A stretch of 64,000 nt of DNA. Source: Corynebacterium pollutisoli. Lineage in GTDB: Bacteria; Actinomycetota; Actinomycetes; Mycobacteriales; Mycobacteriaceae. This document shows, one piece after another, positions 26,280 to 37,301 of the stretch (position 1 is the first letter of the stretch; each line of letters starts with the position of its first letter). Made by a program: the position numbers and the translations under genes. A model generated the notes under the pieces. It was not told the origin of the DNA. It ran no database searches and saw only the letters and a list, made by a program, of their open reading frames with translations. Location: positions 186,001-250,000 of the forward strand of contig NZ_FXAR01000001.1 of assembly GCF_900177745.1 (NCBI RefSeq), in the 5' to 3' direction.

Positions 26280-26669
26280 ATGACCGAGATTCCTGACGAC
26301 GTGCGCGAGCTCGCCACGCGACTGTTCGACATGGCCCGCAACGGTGACGAGGCCCTCATCGAGTACTTCGACAACGGGGTCAGCCCCGACCTGGCCAACC
26401 AGGACGGCAACACCCTCCTCATGCTCGCCGCCTACGCCGGCCACACGACCATCGTGCAGGCGCTGGTGGAGCGCGGCGCTGACGTCGACAAGCAGAACGA
26501 CCGCGGCCAGACCCCGCTGGCCGGTGCCGTGTTCAAGAAGTACGACGAGGTCGTCGATGTGCTTGTCGCCGCCGGCGCGGACCCGCACGCCGGTGCCCCC
26601 TCGGCCGTGGAGACCGCCAAGCTCTTCCAGATGCATGATGCACTGGTGCGCCTCGGCGTCGAAAAGTGA
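26280..26669 (+). CDS. Small ankyrin-repeat protein
   Basis: The 129-residue protein has about two and a half ankyrin repeats: DGNTLLMLAAYAGHTTIVQA, then DRGQTPLAGAVFKKYDEVV, followed by GADPHAGAPSAVETA. It is probably a protein-binding scaffold in the cytoplasm; the partner is unknown. A -10-like TAGAGT (26268-26273) sits six bases before the ATG and there is no ribosome site, so it is probably read from a leaderless transcript. It overlaps the next gene's GTG start. Confidence 0.85.
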   Translation: MTEIPDDVRELATRLFDMARNGDEALIEYFDNGVSPDLANQDGNTLLMLAAYAGHTTIVQALVERGADVDKQNDRGQTPLAGAVFKKYDEVVDVLVAAGADPHAGAPSAVETAKLFQMHDALVRLGVEK

Positions 26670-27313
26670 GCCTCGCGCAGTGGGCTGCGCTGTTCGTCCT
26701 CAACATCGCCGGGGCCGCGTCCCCCGGGCCTGACATCCTGCTGATCACCCGCACGGCGATCCGCTCGCGTCGGCACGCGGTGGCCACCGTCCTGGGAATC
26801 CAGGTCGGGGTGCTGTTCTGGTGCACCCTCACGGTCCTCGGCTTCGCTGCGCTGCTCAACGCGTTCCCGGCGGTGCTCGGTTTCCTGCAGCTCATCGGTG
26901 GTGCCTGGCTCGTGTGGATGGGCTACGGCATGCTGTCCGGGGGCCTGAGCGAGCGGAAGAACCCGCCCGCCGACCTCGAGGAGGCCGCCGCCCGGCTCGG
27001 CAGGCTGCGTCACGCCTTCGCCCACGGGCTGACGACGAACCTGTCCAACCCGAAGATCGTCCTGTTCCTCTCCGCGCTCATCGCCCCGCTGCTGCCGGCG
27101 TCGCCGTCGGTGGGCCTGGCGATCGGCGTCGTGGCGATGCTGTCGGTCTCCTCTGTGGTCCTGCAGCTGGGTATGGCGCTGCTCGTGTCCACCCCGACGA
27201 TGCGCCGCAAGCTGCTGCGCGCCGGGCCGATGATCGACGTCGTCTCCGGCATCTTCTTCATCGTCGCCGGCCTCGTGCTCGTGTTCAACGGTGTCGAGGA
27301 CCTGCAGGCGTAG
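26666..27313 (+). CDS. LysE/RhtB-family amino-acid exporter
   Basis: The 215-residue inner-membrane protein has six predicted helices and the family signature AASPGPDILLITRTAIRSRR near residues 15-35, plus TTNLSNPKIVLFLSALIAP in the middle. LysE/RhtB proteins export basic amino acids, threonine or homoserine lactones; the substrate here is not predictable. It starts at GTG 26666, overlapping the ankyrin gene stop (GTGA), so the two are coupled. Confidence 0.88.
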   Translation: MSLAQWAALFVLNIAGAASPGPDILLITRTAIRSRRHAVATVLGIQVGVLFWCTLTVLGFAALLNAFPAVLGFLQLIGGAWLVWMGYGMLSGGLSERKNPPADLEEAAARLGRLRHAFAHGLTTNLSNPKIVLFLSALIAPLLPASPSVGLAIGVVAMLSVSSVVLQLGMALLVSTPTMRRKLLRAGPMIDVVSGIFFIVAGLVLVFNGVEDLQA

Positions 27314-27323
27314 CGTCGACAAG

Positions 27324-27350
27324 CAAAAAACCCGGTCCGAGGACCGGGTT
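27324..27350 (-). terminator. Intrinsic terminator of rpsT (possibly bidirectional)
   Basis: On the minus strand AACCCGGTCC and GGACCGGGTT pair in a 10-bp stem with a 2-base loop, followed by TTTTTTG. This is a strong terminator just after the rpsT stop. A copy of the dispersed 11-mer abuts its far side (27314-27324). Confidence 0.88.
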
Positions 27351-27369
27351 CAGTGCTTGGGAAGTTCCT

Positions 27370-27633
27370 TTAGCCGAGCTTGTTGAAGGCCAGGGCCATG
27401 GAGGACTTCTTGTTGGCGGCGTTGTTGCGGTGGAACACGCCCTTGGTCACAGCCTTGTCCAGAGCGCGGGAAGCGGTGCGCAGCTGAGCCTCGGCAGCAG
27501 CCTTGTCGCCGGCCTCGATGGTCTCGCGGAACTTGCGGATCTCGGTGCGGACGGCGGAGCGGACAGCCTGGTTGCGGACGCGCGCCTTCTCGTTGGTGAT
27601 GTTGCGCTTCATCTGGGACTTGATGTTTGCCAT
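27370..27633 (-). CDS. rpsT: 30S ribosomal protein S20
   Basis: The 87-residue basic protein ([20 protein letters not shown]) binds 16S rRNA early in 30S assembly. I start at ATG 27633, with AGAGGT upstream, giving the standard length; an in-frame ATG 54 bases earlier is not needed. Its place next to holA on the opposite strand is usual in actinobacteria. A strong terminator follows. Confidence 0.97.
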   Translation of the reverse strand: MANIKSQMKRNITNEKARVRNQAVRSAVRTEIRKFRETIEAGDKAAAEAQLRTASRALDKAVTKGVFHRNNAANKKSSMALAFNKLG

Positions 27634-27830
27634 GAAGATACCTCTTGGTCTCGTGAGAAATGGTGTCGGTAACCCACCAGCGGACATGTCCCGTGAGCCG
27701 CTGACCTGCAGCGATCACTCGGCGTCGGTGTTCGAAGAACGGACCCAAGGTCCTGCCCGTCCCGACCGGCGCGCCCGGAAGTGAATAACAGGCGGAATAC
27801 TACCAGCCGACCCCCGCAGAACCCAAAACC

Positions 27831-28424
27831 CTATCCCCAGCGGTAGGTGGTGCGCAGGCGGTTGGCGATGCGCTCGAAACGCCGTTGCGGGAACAGCGCG
27901 CCCTGGCGGCGCACGCCCTGCTCGGACACCTCGAGCACGCGGTCGAGGCGGATCCAGCACTGGCGGCCGGAGGCGTCCCACTCGCCGGCGCCGATGTCGA
28001 GCCACGCCTCGGCTCCCTCGTGGCGGGGGTTGGGGGAGATGAGCAGGCCGAGGATGGTGTGGCGGTCGCGGCCGATGACGAGCATGGCGCGTTCGCGGGG
28101 CGGCATGTCGGGGCCGTCGGAGGGGGCCCAGATCCACACGACCTCGCCGGGCTCGGCCTGGCCGTCCATGTCGGGGGCGTAGTAGATGTTGCGGCTCATG
28201 CGCTCGGTGGCCTCGACGCGGATGGCGGAGGCGGCGGCGCGGACGGCTTCGGGGCGGAAGTCCGTCTGCAGGCCGAGGCGTTCGTTGATGCGGGAGAGCC
28301 CGGAGTCGAGCGGGGAGGCGGTCGGCCCGATGAAGGCCTGCCGGACGCGGTCGAGGAACGAGGGGCGGGTGGTGCCGGGTACGGCGGGATGGTGTACTCC
28401 GCGACCGTTGCCGTTGGTGCCCAT
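27831..28424 (-). CDS. PemK/MazF-like protein, solitary
   Basis: The 197-residue protein ends in a PemK/MazF-type domain from about residue 90: GEVVWIWAPSDGPDMPPRER, then MLVIGRDRHTILGLLISPNP, and WIRLDRVLEV followed by RLRTTYRWG. The N-terminal 70 residues are extra. MazF proteins are mRNA endonucleases, but no antitoxin gene flanks it. It sits between rpsT and lepA, where corynebacteria carry a conserved gene of this type as I recall. A housekeeping role is more likely than a toxin-antitoxin pair. Confidence 0.75.
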   Translation of the reverse strand: MGTNGNGRGVHHPAVPGTTRPSFLDRVRQAFIGPTASPLDSGLSRINERLGLQTDFRPEAVRAAASAIRVEATERMSRNIYYAPDMDGQAEPGEVVWIWAPSDGPDMPPRERAMLVIGRDRHTILGLLISPNPRHEGAEAWLDIGAGEWDASGRQCWIRLDRVLEVSEQGVRRQGALFPQRRFERIANRLRTTYRWG

Positions 28425-28555
28425 GGTTCCTCCCTGCTGGTTCTTATGTCGTCCCAGTGTAATGCCGTCCGGCGGAGGGAATCCAGGTCACTTAAGTATT
28501 GGGTGCACGTTGGGTAGAGTGGGGGAGTCATACCAGAAGGGAACCTCCACCACAC

Positions 28556-30403
<1,848 letters not shown>

Positions 30404-30468
30404 GCGCTAGTCTGTTGATGCCCGTTGCTAATTGTTGCGGGCGGCTTTGGCGGACATGGGAGCGCGAC

Positions 30469-31636
30469 GTGCAGAAGAGATCGATTAAGAGTTATTGGTG
30501 GCTCCCATTGCCGTTGGTTGTAGCGACGGTGTTGGGCGCGCTAGTGTGGGTGGTTTCAGTAAAGGTTTTTGATGCCTCCCAATTCTGGCACTACGCTGCA
30601 GTTCCCTACGGAACAGTTTTGACGGGTGTACTTGCTCTGACCGCCGCTGCGCTCGCCTATTCTGGCGTAATGGCTCAGGTTGCAAGACTTGCCGACCAGC
30701 TTAAACTCGAACGTATCAAGCATGAATCCGAGCAGGAAAACGAAGCCATCAGGCGATTGAGTGCCAAGTTTGAATCCGCGCTCATCAGCGTATCGTCCGA
30801 GAATCACGTGAGAGTGCTTGGGGGGGGTGAGCACTTTCTTTTCCGTGTTGAACGACTGGGATACTCTGTCTCCACCCAACGCTACTTCCGAAGCGCAGAA
30901 CATTATCAATATCTTAATTGAGATCGTTAATGTCAATATCAAAAAGCTTGAACTTGTCGACCTAGATTTGCTTGCACTGGCTGACGGAAAGAATCAGGAA
31001 GTCTGGGAGTCGGTTGGGATCATCCGAGCTATTTTGGGTGGCCTGTGCCGAGGGGTACATTCTTCATCGGATCCGGAACTAATCTTCCAAGTGAATAGCT
31101 TCTGGTCGGCTGAAAAGTTCTCCGGAGCGTTTTCTGGTCAGGCAGACAAAGAACCTTCGGGGGGTATCCCTGTTACTGCTTCTCTAAGAGACGTCAATTT
31201 AGCCATCTTAACTAACTTTCCGGATTTCTCTTTCCGAGATCTTCACCTGGTGGGAGCGGATCTTACCTATTTTACTCCCGGCGTCGATTTCTCGGGTTCG
31301 AATTTGGCTGGGGCGATAGTGAGTCACCCGCGTGCGTGGACCATTAGTGAGCCTGTGGATCCCAATAGGGAGCTTGTAGATTTGTCAGGTTCCCAATTTG
31401 TCTTTGCTAACCTATCTGCAGCCCTCATTGTTGAGGCCAATATCAATGGCGTCGACTTCTCGGGCGCCGACTTGACGCGCGCCATGTTTGATCAAGGATG
31501 CTGGGGGAAGAAGGTGCGCGTGAACCAACAGACAATTTGGATGGACGGCGAGGTGGCGACTGAAGGAAAAGTTGATGGGTTTGGACGAGAACGGCTGAAG
31601 TTTGAATGGTCTAGGGGCATGCTTCGTCGCCTTTGA
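30469..31636 (+). pseudogene. Pentapeptide-repeat membrane protein split by a G8 tract
   Basis: Frame one gives two membrane helices (LPLVVATVLGALVWVVSV and YGTVLTGVLALTAAALAYSG), then a coiled helix (QLKLERIKHESEQENEAIRR). It reaches VRVLGG at a run of eight G (30820-30827) and soon ends at 30921. Frame two continues from the same tract with GVSTFFSVLNDWD and pentapeptide repeats (FSGSNLAGAIVS, ANINGVDFSGADLTRAMFD) to a stop at 31634-31636. Seven G would restore one 390-residue protein. GTG 30469 is the likely start (GGGAG upstream). GC is clearly lower than in neighbours, suggesting transfer. Confidence 0.7.
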
Positions 31637-31716
31637 GTGAGAAGAACTTGCTCTTGCTTGGGTCCTCTTTGCGTGCTTATCGCTGCCCCGCAATGACGGA
31701 CAGCGACTGACACGAT

Positions 31717-31754
31717 GCTTGTCGACGCCCCGCAGCTCGGGGGCGTCGACAAGC
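31717..31754. terminator. Hairpin made of two inverted copies of the dispersed 11-mer
   Basis: GCTTGTCGACGCCCC (31717-31731) and its exact inverse GGGGCGTCGACAAGC (31740-31754) form a 15-bp stem with an 8-base loop. It lies between the converging pentapeptide gene and hpaB. The T-run after the stem is weak (GTCTTTCT), so termination may depend on the stem itself. Confidence 0.7.
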
Positions 31755-31760
31755 GTCTTT

Positions 31761-33350
31761 CTACTTCTTCCCGTAGGCGTAGACGTCCGCTCCGGAGATC
31801 ATGTCGGGGACGGTCCAGCCATCGAGGTCGTACTCGGACATGAACTGCTCGGCGAAGCCGCGCATCTCGGCGGCCGAGCCGCGGTTGTTGGCGGCGAGCA
31901 GCAGCTCACGCTTGACGTTCTCGTGGTTGCCGGAGTAGTTGCGCTCGTAGAGCTCGTGGCGGCCGCCGAACTCGGAGCCGATGGAGTCCCACAGAGCCTT
32001 CATCACCTTGACGCGGTCGACGGCGGTGATGCCGTCGGAGCCGCGGACGTACTTGTCCAGGTAGGGGCGGATCTCGGGGGTCTGGAAGTCGACGGAGGAG
32101 CTGGGCAGGTAGATGAGGCCGGAGGCGACGTCCTGCTCGATGATCTCCTTGATGCGCGGGTAGCCCTGGATCATGAACATGCGGTAGGTCAGGCCGTACT
32201 CGAGCTTGGGCAGGAGGGTGCCGTTCTTCCACTCCTCGGGATCCCGGGCCATGGATTCAGTGAGTGACCAGAAGAGGTTGCGCCAGCCGAGGACCTCGCC
32301 GACGCGGGTCTCCACGCCGCGGAAACCGCCGGAGCCGGTGGCGTCGAGGGCCTTCATGAGCAGGCCGGCGATGAAGTCGAGCTTGACGGCCAGGCGGGTG
32401 CAGCCCTGGAAGGTGAAGCGGGGGAGGAAGCCGGACTGGGGGAAGAAGGCGTTGATCTTCTCGACGTCGCCGTACATGAAGACGTTCTCCCAGGGGACGA
32501 GCACCTTGTCGAAGATGAAGATGGCGTCGTTCTCGTCCATGCGGCTCGACAGCGGGTAGTCGAAGGGGGTACCGGTGACGGCGGCGTTCTGCGCGTAGGA
32601 GGCGCGGGAGATGAGCTTGATGCCGGGGGCGTCCATGGGGACGGTGCAGATGAGGGCGAACTGCTTCTTCTTGATGGGCAGCCCGTAGTGGGCGATGAAG
32701 TTGTAGTTCGTGATGGCGGAGCCGGTGGCGACGACCTTCGCTCCGGAGACGATGAGGCCGGCGTCGGTCTCCTTCTCCACCTTCATGTACACGTCGCCGA
32801 CCTCGTCCGGCGGGAGCTGGCGGTCGACGGGCGGGTTGATGATGGCGTGGTTCCAGTAGAGGACCTTCTCCTGGGACTCGCGGTACCAGCGCTCCGCGTT
32901 GTCGCCGAAGGGCTCGTAGAGCTCGCGGTTGGCGTGGAGGGTGCCGAGGAAGGAGGCCTTGTAGTCGGGGCTGCGGCCCATCCAGCCGTAGGTGAGCTTC
33001 GCCCACGTGGCGATGGCGTCGCGCTCCCGGAGGAGGTCGTCGGTGGTGGTGGGGGCCTTGAAGAATGGCATGGTGACGCCGCCGTTGCCGGTGTCCGTGG
33101 GGACGGTGAGCTTGTCGACGTGCTCGCCCTCGTGCATCGCGTCGTAGAGTCGGGCGACCATGCGGATGGAGTTGCGGAACGCCGGGTGGGTGGTGACGTC
33201 CTTGACGCGGTCGCCGTGGAGCCAGACCTCGCGGCCGTCGCGGAGGGACTCGATGTACTCGTCGCCGGTCATGGGGCGGGAGGCGTAGTTCTGCTTCTGG
33301 TTGGACGGGTGGTCGGCGGCCGGGTTGGCGGTGCCGTCGAAGGTGCTCAT
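31761..33350 (-). CDS. hpaB: 4-hydroxyphenylacetate 3-monooxygenase, oxygenase component (HpaB family)
   Basis: The 529-residue FADH2-using monooxygenase belongs to the HpaB family: [20 protein letters not shown] at the start, [14 protein letters not shown] in the acyl-CoA-dehydrogenase-like fold, and [20 protein letters not shown] near the end. Such enzymes ortho-hydroxylate 4-hydroxyphenylacetate or other phenols. I start at ATG 33350; upstream residues in the longer frame are shadow of hpaC. The flavin reductase gene lies 22 bases upstream on the same strand. Ring-cleavage genes are not nearby, so the true phenol substrate is open. Confidence 0.85.
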   Translation of the reverse strand: MSTFDGTANPAADHPSNQKQNYASRPMTGDEYIESLRDGREVWLHGDRVKDVTTHPAFRNSIRMVARLYDAMHEGEHVDKLTVPTDTGNGGVTMPFFKAPTTTDDLLRERDAIATWAKLTYGWMGRSPDYKASFLGTLHANRELYEPFGDNAERWYRESQEKVLYWNHAIINPPVDRQLPPDEVGDVYMKVEKETDAGLIVSGAKVVATGSAITNYNFIAHYGLPIKKKQFALICTVPMDAPGIKLISRASYAQNAAVTGTPFDYPLSSRMDENDAIFIFDKVLVPWENVFMYGDVEKINAFFPQSGFLPRFTFQGCTRLAVKLDFIAGLLMKALDATGSGGFRGVETRVGEVLGWRNLFWSLTESMARDPEEWKNGTLLPKLEYGLTYRMFMIQGYPRIKEIIEQDVASGLIYLPSSSVDFQTPEIRPYLDKYVRGSDGITAVDRVKVMKALWDSIGSEFGGRHELYERNYSGNHENVKRELLLAANNRGSAAEMRGFAEQFMSEYDLDGWTVPDMISGADVYAYGKK

Positions 33351-33372
33351 GGGTGGTGTCTCCTGGGATTTG

Positions 33373-33936
33373 TCAGTTGATGGGTCGCAGTTCGGCGGTG
33401 GCGCCGAACCAGCCGGTGAGGGGGTCGTCGCCGCTGTGGTTCCACAGGCCGTCGTGGGAGGTGGGACCGATGTCGTGGAAGGTGGAGCGGAAGAAGAGCA
33501 GGGGGTCGCGGTCCTCGGCGATCTCGGCGTCGACGATCTCGCCGAGGAAGATGATGTGGTCGCCGCCGTCGAACTGGGCCCACGGCCGGCACCACAGGGT
33601 GGCGAGGTTGCCGCACAGCGACGGGGCGACGTCGTGGTCACCCCACCGGATGGGTTCCTCGCGGGGGCGTCCGGCGAAGTGGAGGGCGATGTCGTCCTGG
33701 CTGGAGGCGAGGATGTTCACTGCGAAGGTGTTGTCCGCGAGGATGGCGCACGCCTTGGAGGTGCGGGTGAGTGTCACCTGGCACAGGCGTGGTTCCAGGG
33801 AGATGGACGTGAAGGCGGTGACCGTGGCTCCGTGCGGGGTGCCGTCCGCGGAGGTGGTGGTGACCACGGTGACACCGCTGGCGAACTGCCCGAAGACGTT
33901 GCGGAGTTTCCTGCCCTCGGAAACTGAATCACTCAT
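33373..33936 (-). CDS. hpaC: Flavin reductase partner (HpaC-like)
   Basis: This 187-residue FMN-binding split-barrel reductase supplies reduced flavin to the oxygenase. Characteristic residues include [19 protein letters not shown] at 14-32, [17 protein letters not shown], and the later [17 protein letters not shown] 33936 has AAAGGA upstream, and 27 further codons in the longer frame run through the divergent promoter. It is the first gene of a two-gene operon with hpaB, and the AraC-family gene is divergent from it. Confidence 0.85.
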   Translation of the reverse strand: MSDSVSEGRKLRNVFGQFASGVTVVTTTSADGTPHGATVTAFTSISLEPRLCQVTLTRTSKACAILADNTFAVNILASSQDDIALHFAGRPREEPIRWGDHDVAPSLCGNLATLWCRPWAQFDGGDHIIFLGEIVDAEIAEDRDPLLFFRSTFHDIGPTSHDGLWNHSGDDPLTGWFGATAELRPIN

Positions 33937-34007
33937 GGGGGTGTCCTTTCTGTGTTCACTGTGGTTATGATCGGTGTCACATTCAAGAGGGTAGGAAATC
34001 TCTCTCA

Positions 34008-34023
34008 CAGTGGACATCCACTG
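34008..34023. promoter_or_regulatory. Palindromic operator between hpaC and the AraC-family gene
   Basis: CAGTGGA and its inverse TCCACTG flank a CA centre in the 138-base divergent promoter region. It is 51 bases before the regulator ATG and 71 before hpaC. This is a good candidate binding site for the regulator or another dimeric factor. Confidence 0.5.
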
Positions 34024-34074
34024 AGCGCACGATTGTCCGCTATACGAATTGATGCAGGTGAAAGAGGGAAACTG

Positions 34075-35004
34075 ATGTACTGCGACACCAGGCCGCGGTC
34101 ATTTCGGGAACTGTCCCGAGTGACGGAGGAGCACTATTTTCCGCACACCGTGCGGATGGAGTCCCAGGTGCTGCTGCGGGAATGCGGTCTGATCTGCCGG
34201 GAACTCGGCGAGGTGTCCCTGGTCCGGCTCAACTGGGGCGCGGCAGTGACCGTGGAGACCGAACACCCCGACGCCTTCGCGGTGAACATCCCTCTCCGCG
34301 GTCGGTTGGGTGTCCGCAGCACCCGCGGCCCGGGGCAGGCGGCGACCGGTCAGGCGGTGGTGTGCCCGCCCGACACCCCGGTCTCCTTCCCCCAGTGGGG
34401 CGCGGAGGTCACCATGCTCGGTGTCCGGATGGGCGCAGACTACCTGCGCAATCAGCTGGAACTGGCGGGGGTGACCACCGCCAGCACACCGACGGTCATC
34501 GACCTGAACAGCGGGGCGGGGCGTGAGTGGCAGGACATCTGCCAGAGCGTCATCGCCGGGGAGGGACACCTGGCGGGCAACCCGCTGTTCCGACGCAACC
34601 TCGCCGCGGCGCTCGCCTCCGGTCTGGCGCTGGTCCTCGGTGAGCACGGGCCCACCGGGCCGCGCGCCACCCCGGCGCGGTTACGACGGGCCGTCGACGC
34701 CCTCGAATCCGATCCCGCCCGCCCGTGGACGGTGGGGGAGATCGCGCAGGTCGCCGGCTGCAGTGTGCGCACGCTGCAGGGGGATTTCCGGGAGGAGTAT
34801 GGCGTCGGGCCGGTCGAGTATCTGCGCGGCATCCGTTTGTCGGTCATCCACGATGAGTTGGTCGCCGCGGATCCCCGCACCGGCGTCACCGTCACCGACA
34901 TCGCCCTGACCTGGGGAGTTTCCCATCTGGGGCGTTTTTCCTCGGCTTATCGGCGCCGCTTCGGGCAGACCCCGAGCGAGACGCTCCGGGAGTTGCCGGA
35001 GTAG
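34075..35004 (+). CDS. AraC-family activator, probable regulator of hpaCB
   Basis: The 309-residue protein has an AraC-binding-like N-terminal domain (about 1-190) and a C-terminal double HTH: WTVGEIAQVAGCSVRTLQGD at about 223-242 and TDIALTWGVSHLGRFSSAYR near 276-295, ending RRRFGQTPSETLREL. ATG 34075 has AAAGAGGG upstream. It is divergent from hpaC with a shared palindrome, the usual layout for an activator of aromatic hydroxylase genes. The inducer is probably a phenolic acid. Confidence 0.85.
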   Translation: MYCDTRPRSFRELSRVTEEHYFPHTVRMESQVLLRECGLICRELGEVSLVRLNWGAAVTVETEHPDAFAVNIPLRGRLGVRSTRGPGQAATGQAVVCPPDTPVSFPQWGAEVTMLGVRMGADYLRNQLELAGVTTASTPTVIDLNSGAGREWQDICQSVIAGEGHLAGNPLFRRNLAAALASGLALVLGEHGPTGPRATPARLRRAVDALESDPARPWTVGEIAQVAGCSVRTLQGDFREEYGVGPVEYLRGIRLSVIHDELVAADPRTGVTVTDIALTWGVSHLGRFSSAYRRRFGQTPSETLRELPE

Positions 35005-35124
35005 GCCTGGCTGAAGTGCCGCCGATGACATCCTCGCCGCGGTGCTTTGGGGGTGAGCTGGTGCTGCATGCGGTGATTCCATCCGGTGCGAATTCTCGTG
35101 GCCGGCGGCCGGCACGAGGGGCCT

Positions 35125-36084
35125 CTAGGGTCGGGTCAGCGCGGGCTTGATGTGGTCCCACGCGGGCTGGAGCTCCTGGTTGAACTGGATCCAGTTGTGG
35201 GCGCCACCCTCCTTGTAGTGCGCCTCGTGGTGGTCCATGCCGGCGGCCTGCATGGCGTCGTCGAGCTCCCGGGTGCAGGAGAGCACGCCGCGCTCCAGGA
35301 GGCCGCCGACGGCGAGGGAGGTGATCTCGTAATTGTCGTAGAAGGCCTGCTCCTCCTCGGTGAAGGTGCCGTCGGCGGCGGAGAGGTACACCGCCTGGTC
35401 GGCGAGGCCGGACGGGTCGAGGGCGGCGTCGTGGCGGATCCACTCCTCGGAACCGTAGGGGCCCCACATGTTCTCCAGCACGCCACCGCGGGAGGTGACG
35501 ACAAAGCTGGCCATCTGGCGACCGACCGGGCTCATGGGGGAGTAGCAGCCGGAGATACCGAAGACACCGTCGAACATGTCCGGGTTCGTGTTGGCGATGT
35601 GGACGGCACCGTTGGCGCCCATGGACAGGCCGCCGATGCCACGCTGGCCATTGAAGTTGATGCTGCTGTCCGGGCCCTCGAGAACCCGAGGCAGTTCCTC
35701 GGTGAGGAAGGTCTCCCACATGTGCAGACCGAGGGTCGGGTCCTCGTTGACCCAGTCAGAGTAGTTGGAGGCCCGGGCCTGGGTCGGCAGGACGAGGGTG
35801 ACGTTCTCGTCGGCGAACACCTCGCGGGCGGCGCCGACGCTCAGCCAGCCGTTGCCGCGCGGGGCATCGACACCGTCGAGCATGTAGAGCATCGGGGACT
35901 TAACCGAGCCGTCGGCGGCGTGCCAGATCTGCACCTCGACGTTGCGCTTCATGGAGGGGGAGGAGACGACCCAGCGCTCGAGGCGCTGGCTTTCGTCCTG
36001 GATCTCGACGAGTTTCACGTCGGTGATCGAGTCGTCGGTCGGCAGCGGATAGTCGTCATCGAACTCGCGCCACTGGTCCGGCAA
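35125..36084 (-). CDS. Corynomycolyltransferase homologue without signal peptide
   Basis: The 319-residue antigen-85-like esterase has nucleophile Ser in GGLSMGANGAVHIANTN, an aspartate or glutamate region near GTFTEEEQAFYDN, and the active-site His in EGGAHNWIQFNQ. It is clearly paralogous to the gene just upstream, but it begins at a TTG nine bases after that gene's stop and lacks any signal peptide. The protein aligns only from the point equal to residue about 70 of its neighbour. Either it is stranded in the cytoplasm and inactive, or it is made by an unusual route. A tandem duplication that lost its 5' end is the simplest origin. Confidence 0.75.
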   Translation of the reverse strand: MPDQWREFDDDYPLPTDDSITDVKLVEIQDESQRLERWVVSSPSMKRNVEVQIWHAADGSVKSPMLYMLDGVDAPRGNGWLSVGAAREVFADENVTLVLPTQARASNYSDWVNEDPTLGLHMWETFLTEELPRVLEGPDSSINFNGQRGIGGLSMGANGAVHIANTNPDMFDGVFGISGCYSPMSPVGRQMASFVVTSRGGVLENMWGPYGSEEWIRHDAALDPSGLADQAVYLSAADGTFTEEEQAFYDNYEITSLAVGGLLERGVLSCTRELDDAMQAAGMDHHEAHYKEGGAHNWIQFNQELQPAWDHIKPALTRP

Positions 36085-36092
36085 CAGGGGTG

Positions 36093-37262
36093 TCAGTACA
36101 GGGAACTCTTGATCGCGTCCCAGGCCGGCTGCAGCTGCTCGTTGTAGTTCGCCCAGTTGTGCACGCCCGGCCCCTTGTAGTCCACGGCCTGGTGCGTCAT
36201 GCCCGCATCCCGCATGGCCCGGTCGAGCTTCTCGGTGCAGGAGAGCACACCGCGCTCGAGGACGGAACCGGCGGACATGTTGAAGAAGGGCTCGTCATCG
36301 TAGGAGGCGGCATCCTCCTCGGTGAAGGAACCGTCGGCCGCGGACAGGTAGACGGCCATGTCGCGCAGGCCCTCCGGGTCGGCGGCCGTGTCGTGGCGGT
36401 CCCACTCGGCGGAGCCGTAGGGGCCCCACATGTTCTCGACGTCGCCGCCGCGGGAACCGACGACGAGGTTGACCATCTGGCGGCCCACATTGTCGTTGGG
36501 GGAGTAGCAGCCGGAGATGCCGAAGGTGGCGTCGAAGATCTCCGGGTTGGTGTTGGCGATGTGCACGGCGCCGATGGCACCCATGGACAGGCCACCGATG
36601 GCGCTCTTCCCGTTGTGGTTGAGCTCGGTCTCGGCGACGAGCAGCGGGTGCAGCTCCTTCGTGATGAAGGTCTCCCACTTGTTACGGCCCAGTGCCGGGT
36701 CGTCCTCGATCCAGTCGGAGTACAGGGAGGCGGCGGCGTGGGTCGGCATGATGAGGGTGGCCTCCTCGTTGCCGAAGACGCGCTCCGCCGCACCGTGGTT
36801 GATCCAGCCGGAGTTCGGGGTGGAGCCGCCGATGCCGTCGAGCATGTAGATGAACGGGGCCGCCGCACCGGTCGCGGACTTCTTGATCTGCACCTCGATG
36901 ACGCGACCCATCGAGGGGGACTTGACGAACCAGCGCTCGACGCGCTCGTCGACACGCTCGACACGCTTATCGACGATCCGCGCGACGTCGTACTCCTCGC
37001 CGTACGGCATCGGGTAGCGGTCGTCGCTGGACAGCAGCGGGCCGCCGAGCGGCAGTTCCGAGGAGCCCACGAGCGACAGGGAGCTGAGGAGCCCGTCGAG
37101 GGAGGAGCCGGAGGAGGTCGGGTTGGCGTTGGAGCTGATGACCAGATCGCGCAGGGTGGCGTCGGAACCGGCGGGGATCTCGATATCCTGGGCGAGGGCG
37201 GGGGCCGGGAGGAGGGCCAGGGAGGTAGCGCCGGCCAGGAGGAGGCGGGTGAGGTTACGCAT
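36093..37262 (-). CDS. Secreted trehalose corynomycolyltransferase (antigen-85 family)
   Basis: The 389-residue enzyme transfers corynomycolate to trehalose or arabinogalactan in the cell envelope. A signal peptide is visible (MRNLTRLLLAGATSLALLPAP, cut after ALAQ). The catalytic Ser is in IGGLSMGAIGAVHIA and the His in GPGVHNWANYNEQ. The linker VDKRVERVDERVERW is notably charged. It lies upstream of a leaderless paralogue, and the two are separated by only a few bases. Confidence 0.9.
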   Translation of the reverse strand: MRNLTRLLLAGATSLALLPAPALAQDIEIPAGSDATLRDLVISSNANPTSSGSSLDGLLSSLSLVGSSELPLGGPLLSSDDRYPMPYGEEYDVARIVDKRVERVDERVERWFVKSPSMGRVIEVQIKKSATGAAAPFIYMLDGIGGSTPNSGWINHGAAERVFGNEEATLIMPTHAAASLYSDWIEDDPALGRNKWETFITKELHPLLVAETELNHNGKSAIGGLSMGAIGAVHIANTNPEIFDATFGISGCYSPNDNVGRQMVNLVVGSRGGDVENMWGPYGSAEWDRHDTAADPEGLRDMAVYLSAADGSFTEEDAASYDDEPFFNMSAGSVLERGVLSCTEKLDRAMRDAGMTHQAVDYKGPGVHNWANYNEQLQPAWDAIKSSLY

Positions 37263-37301
37263 GGGAGGAAAAGATACACGCGGGTGAATACATTCCTCTA
37301 G

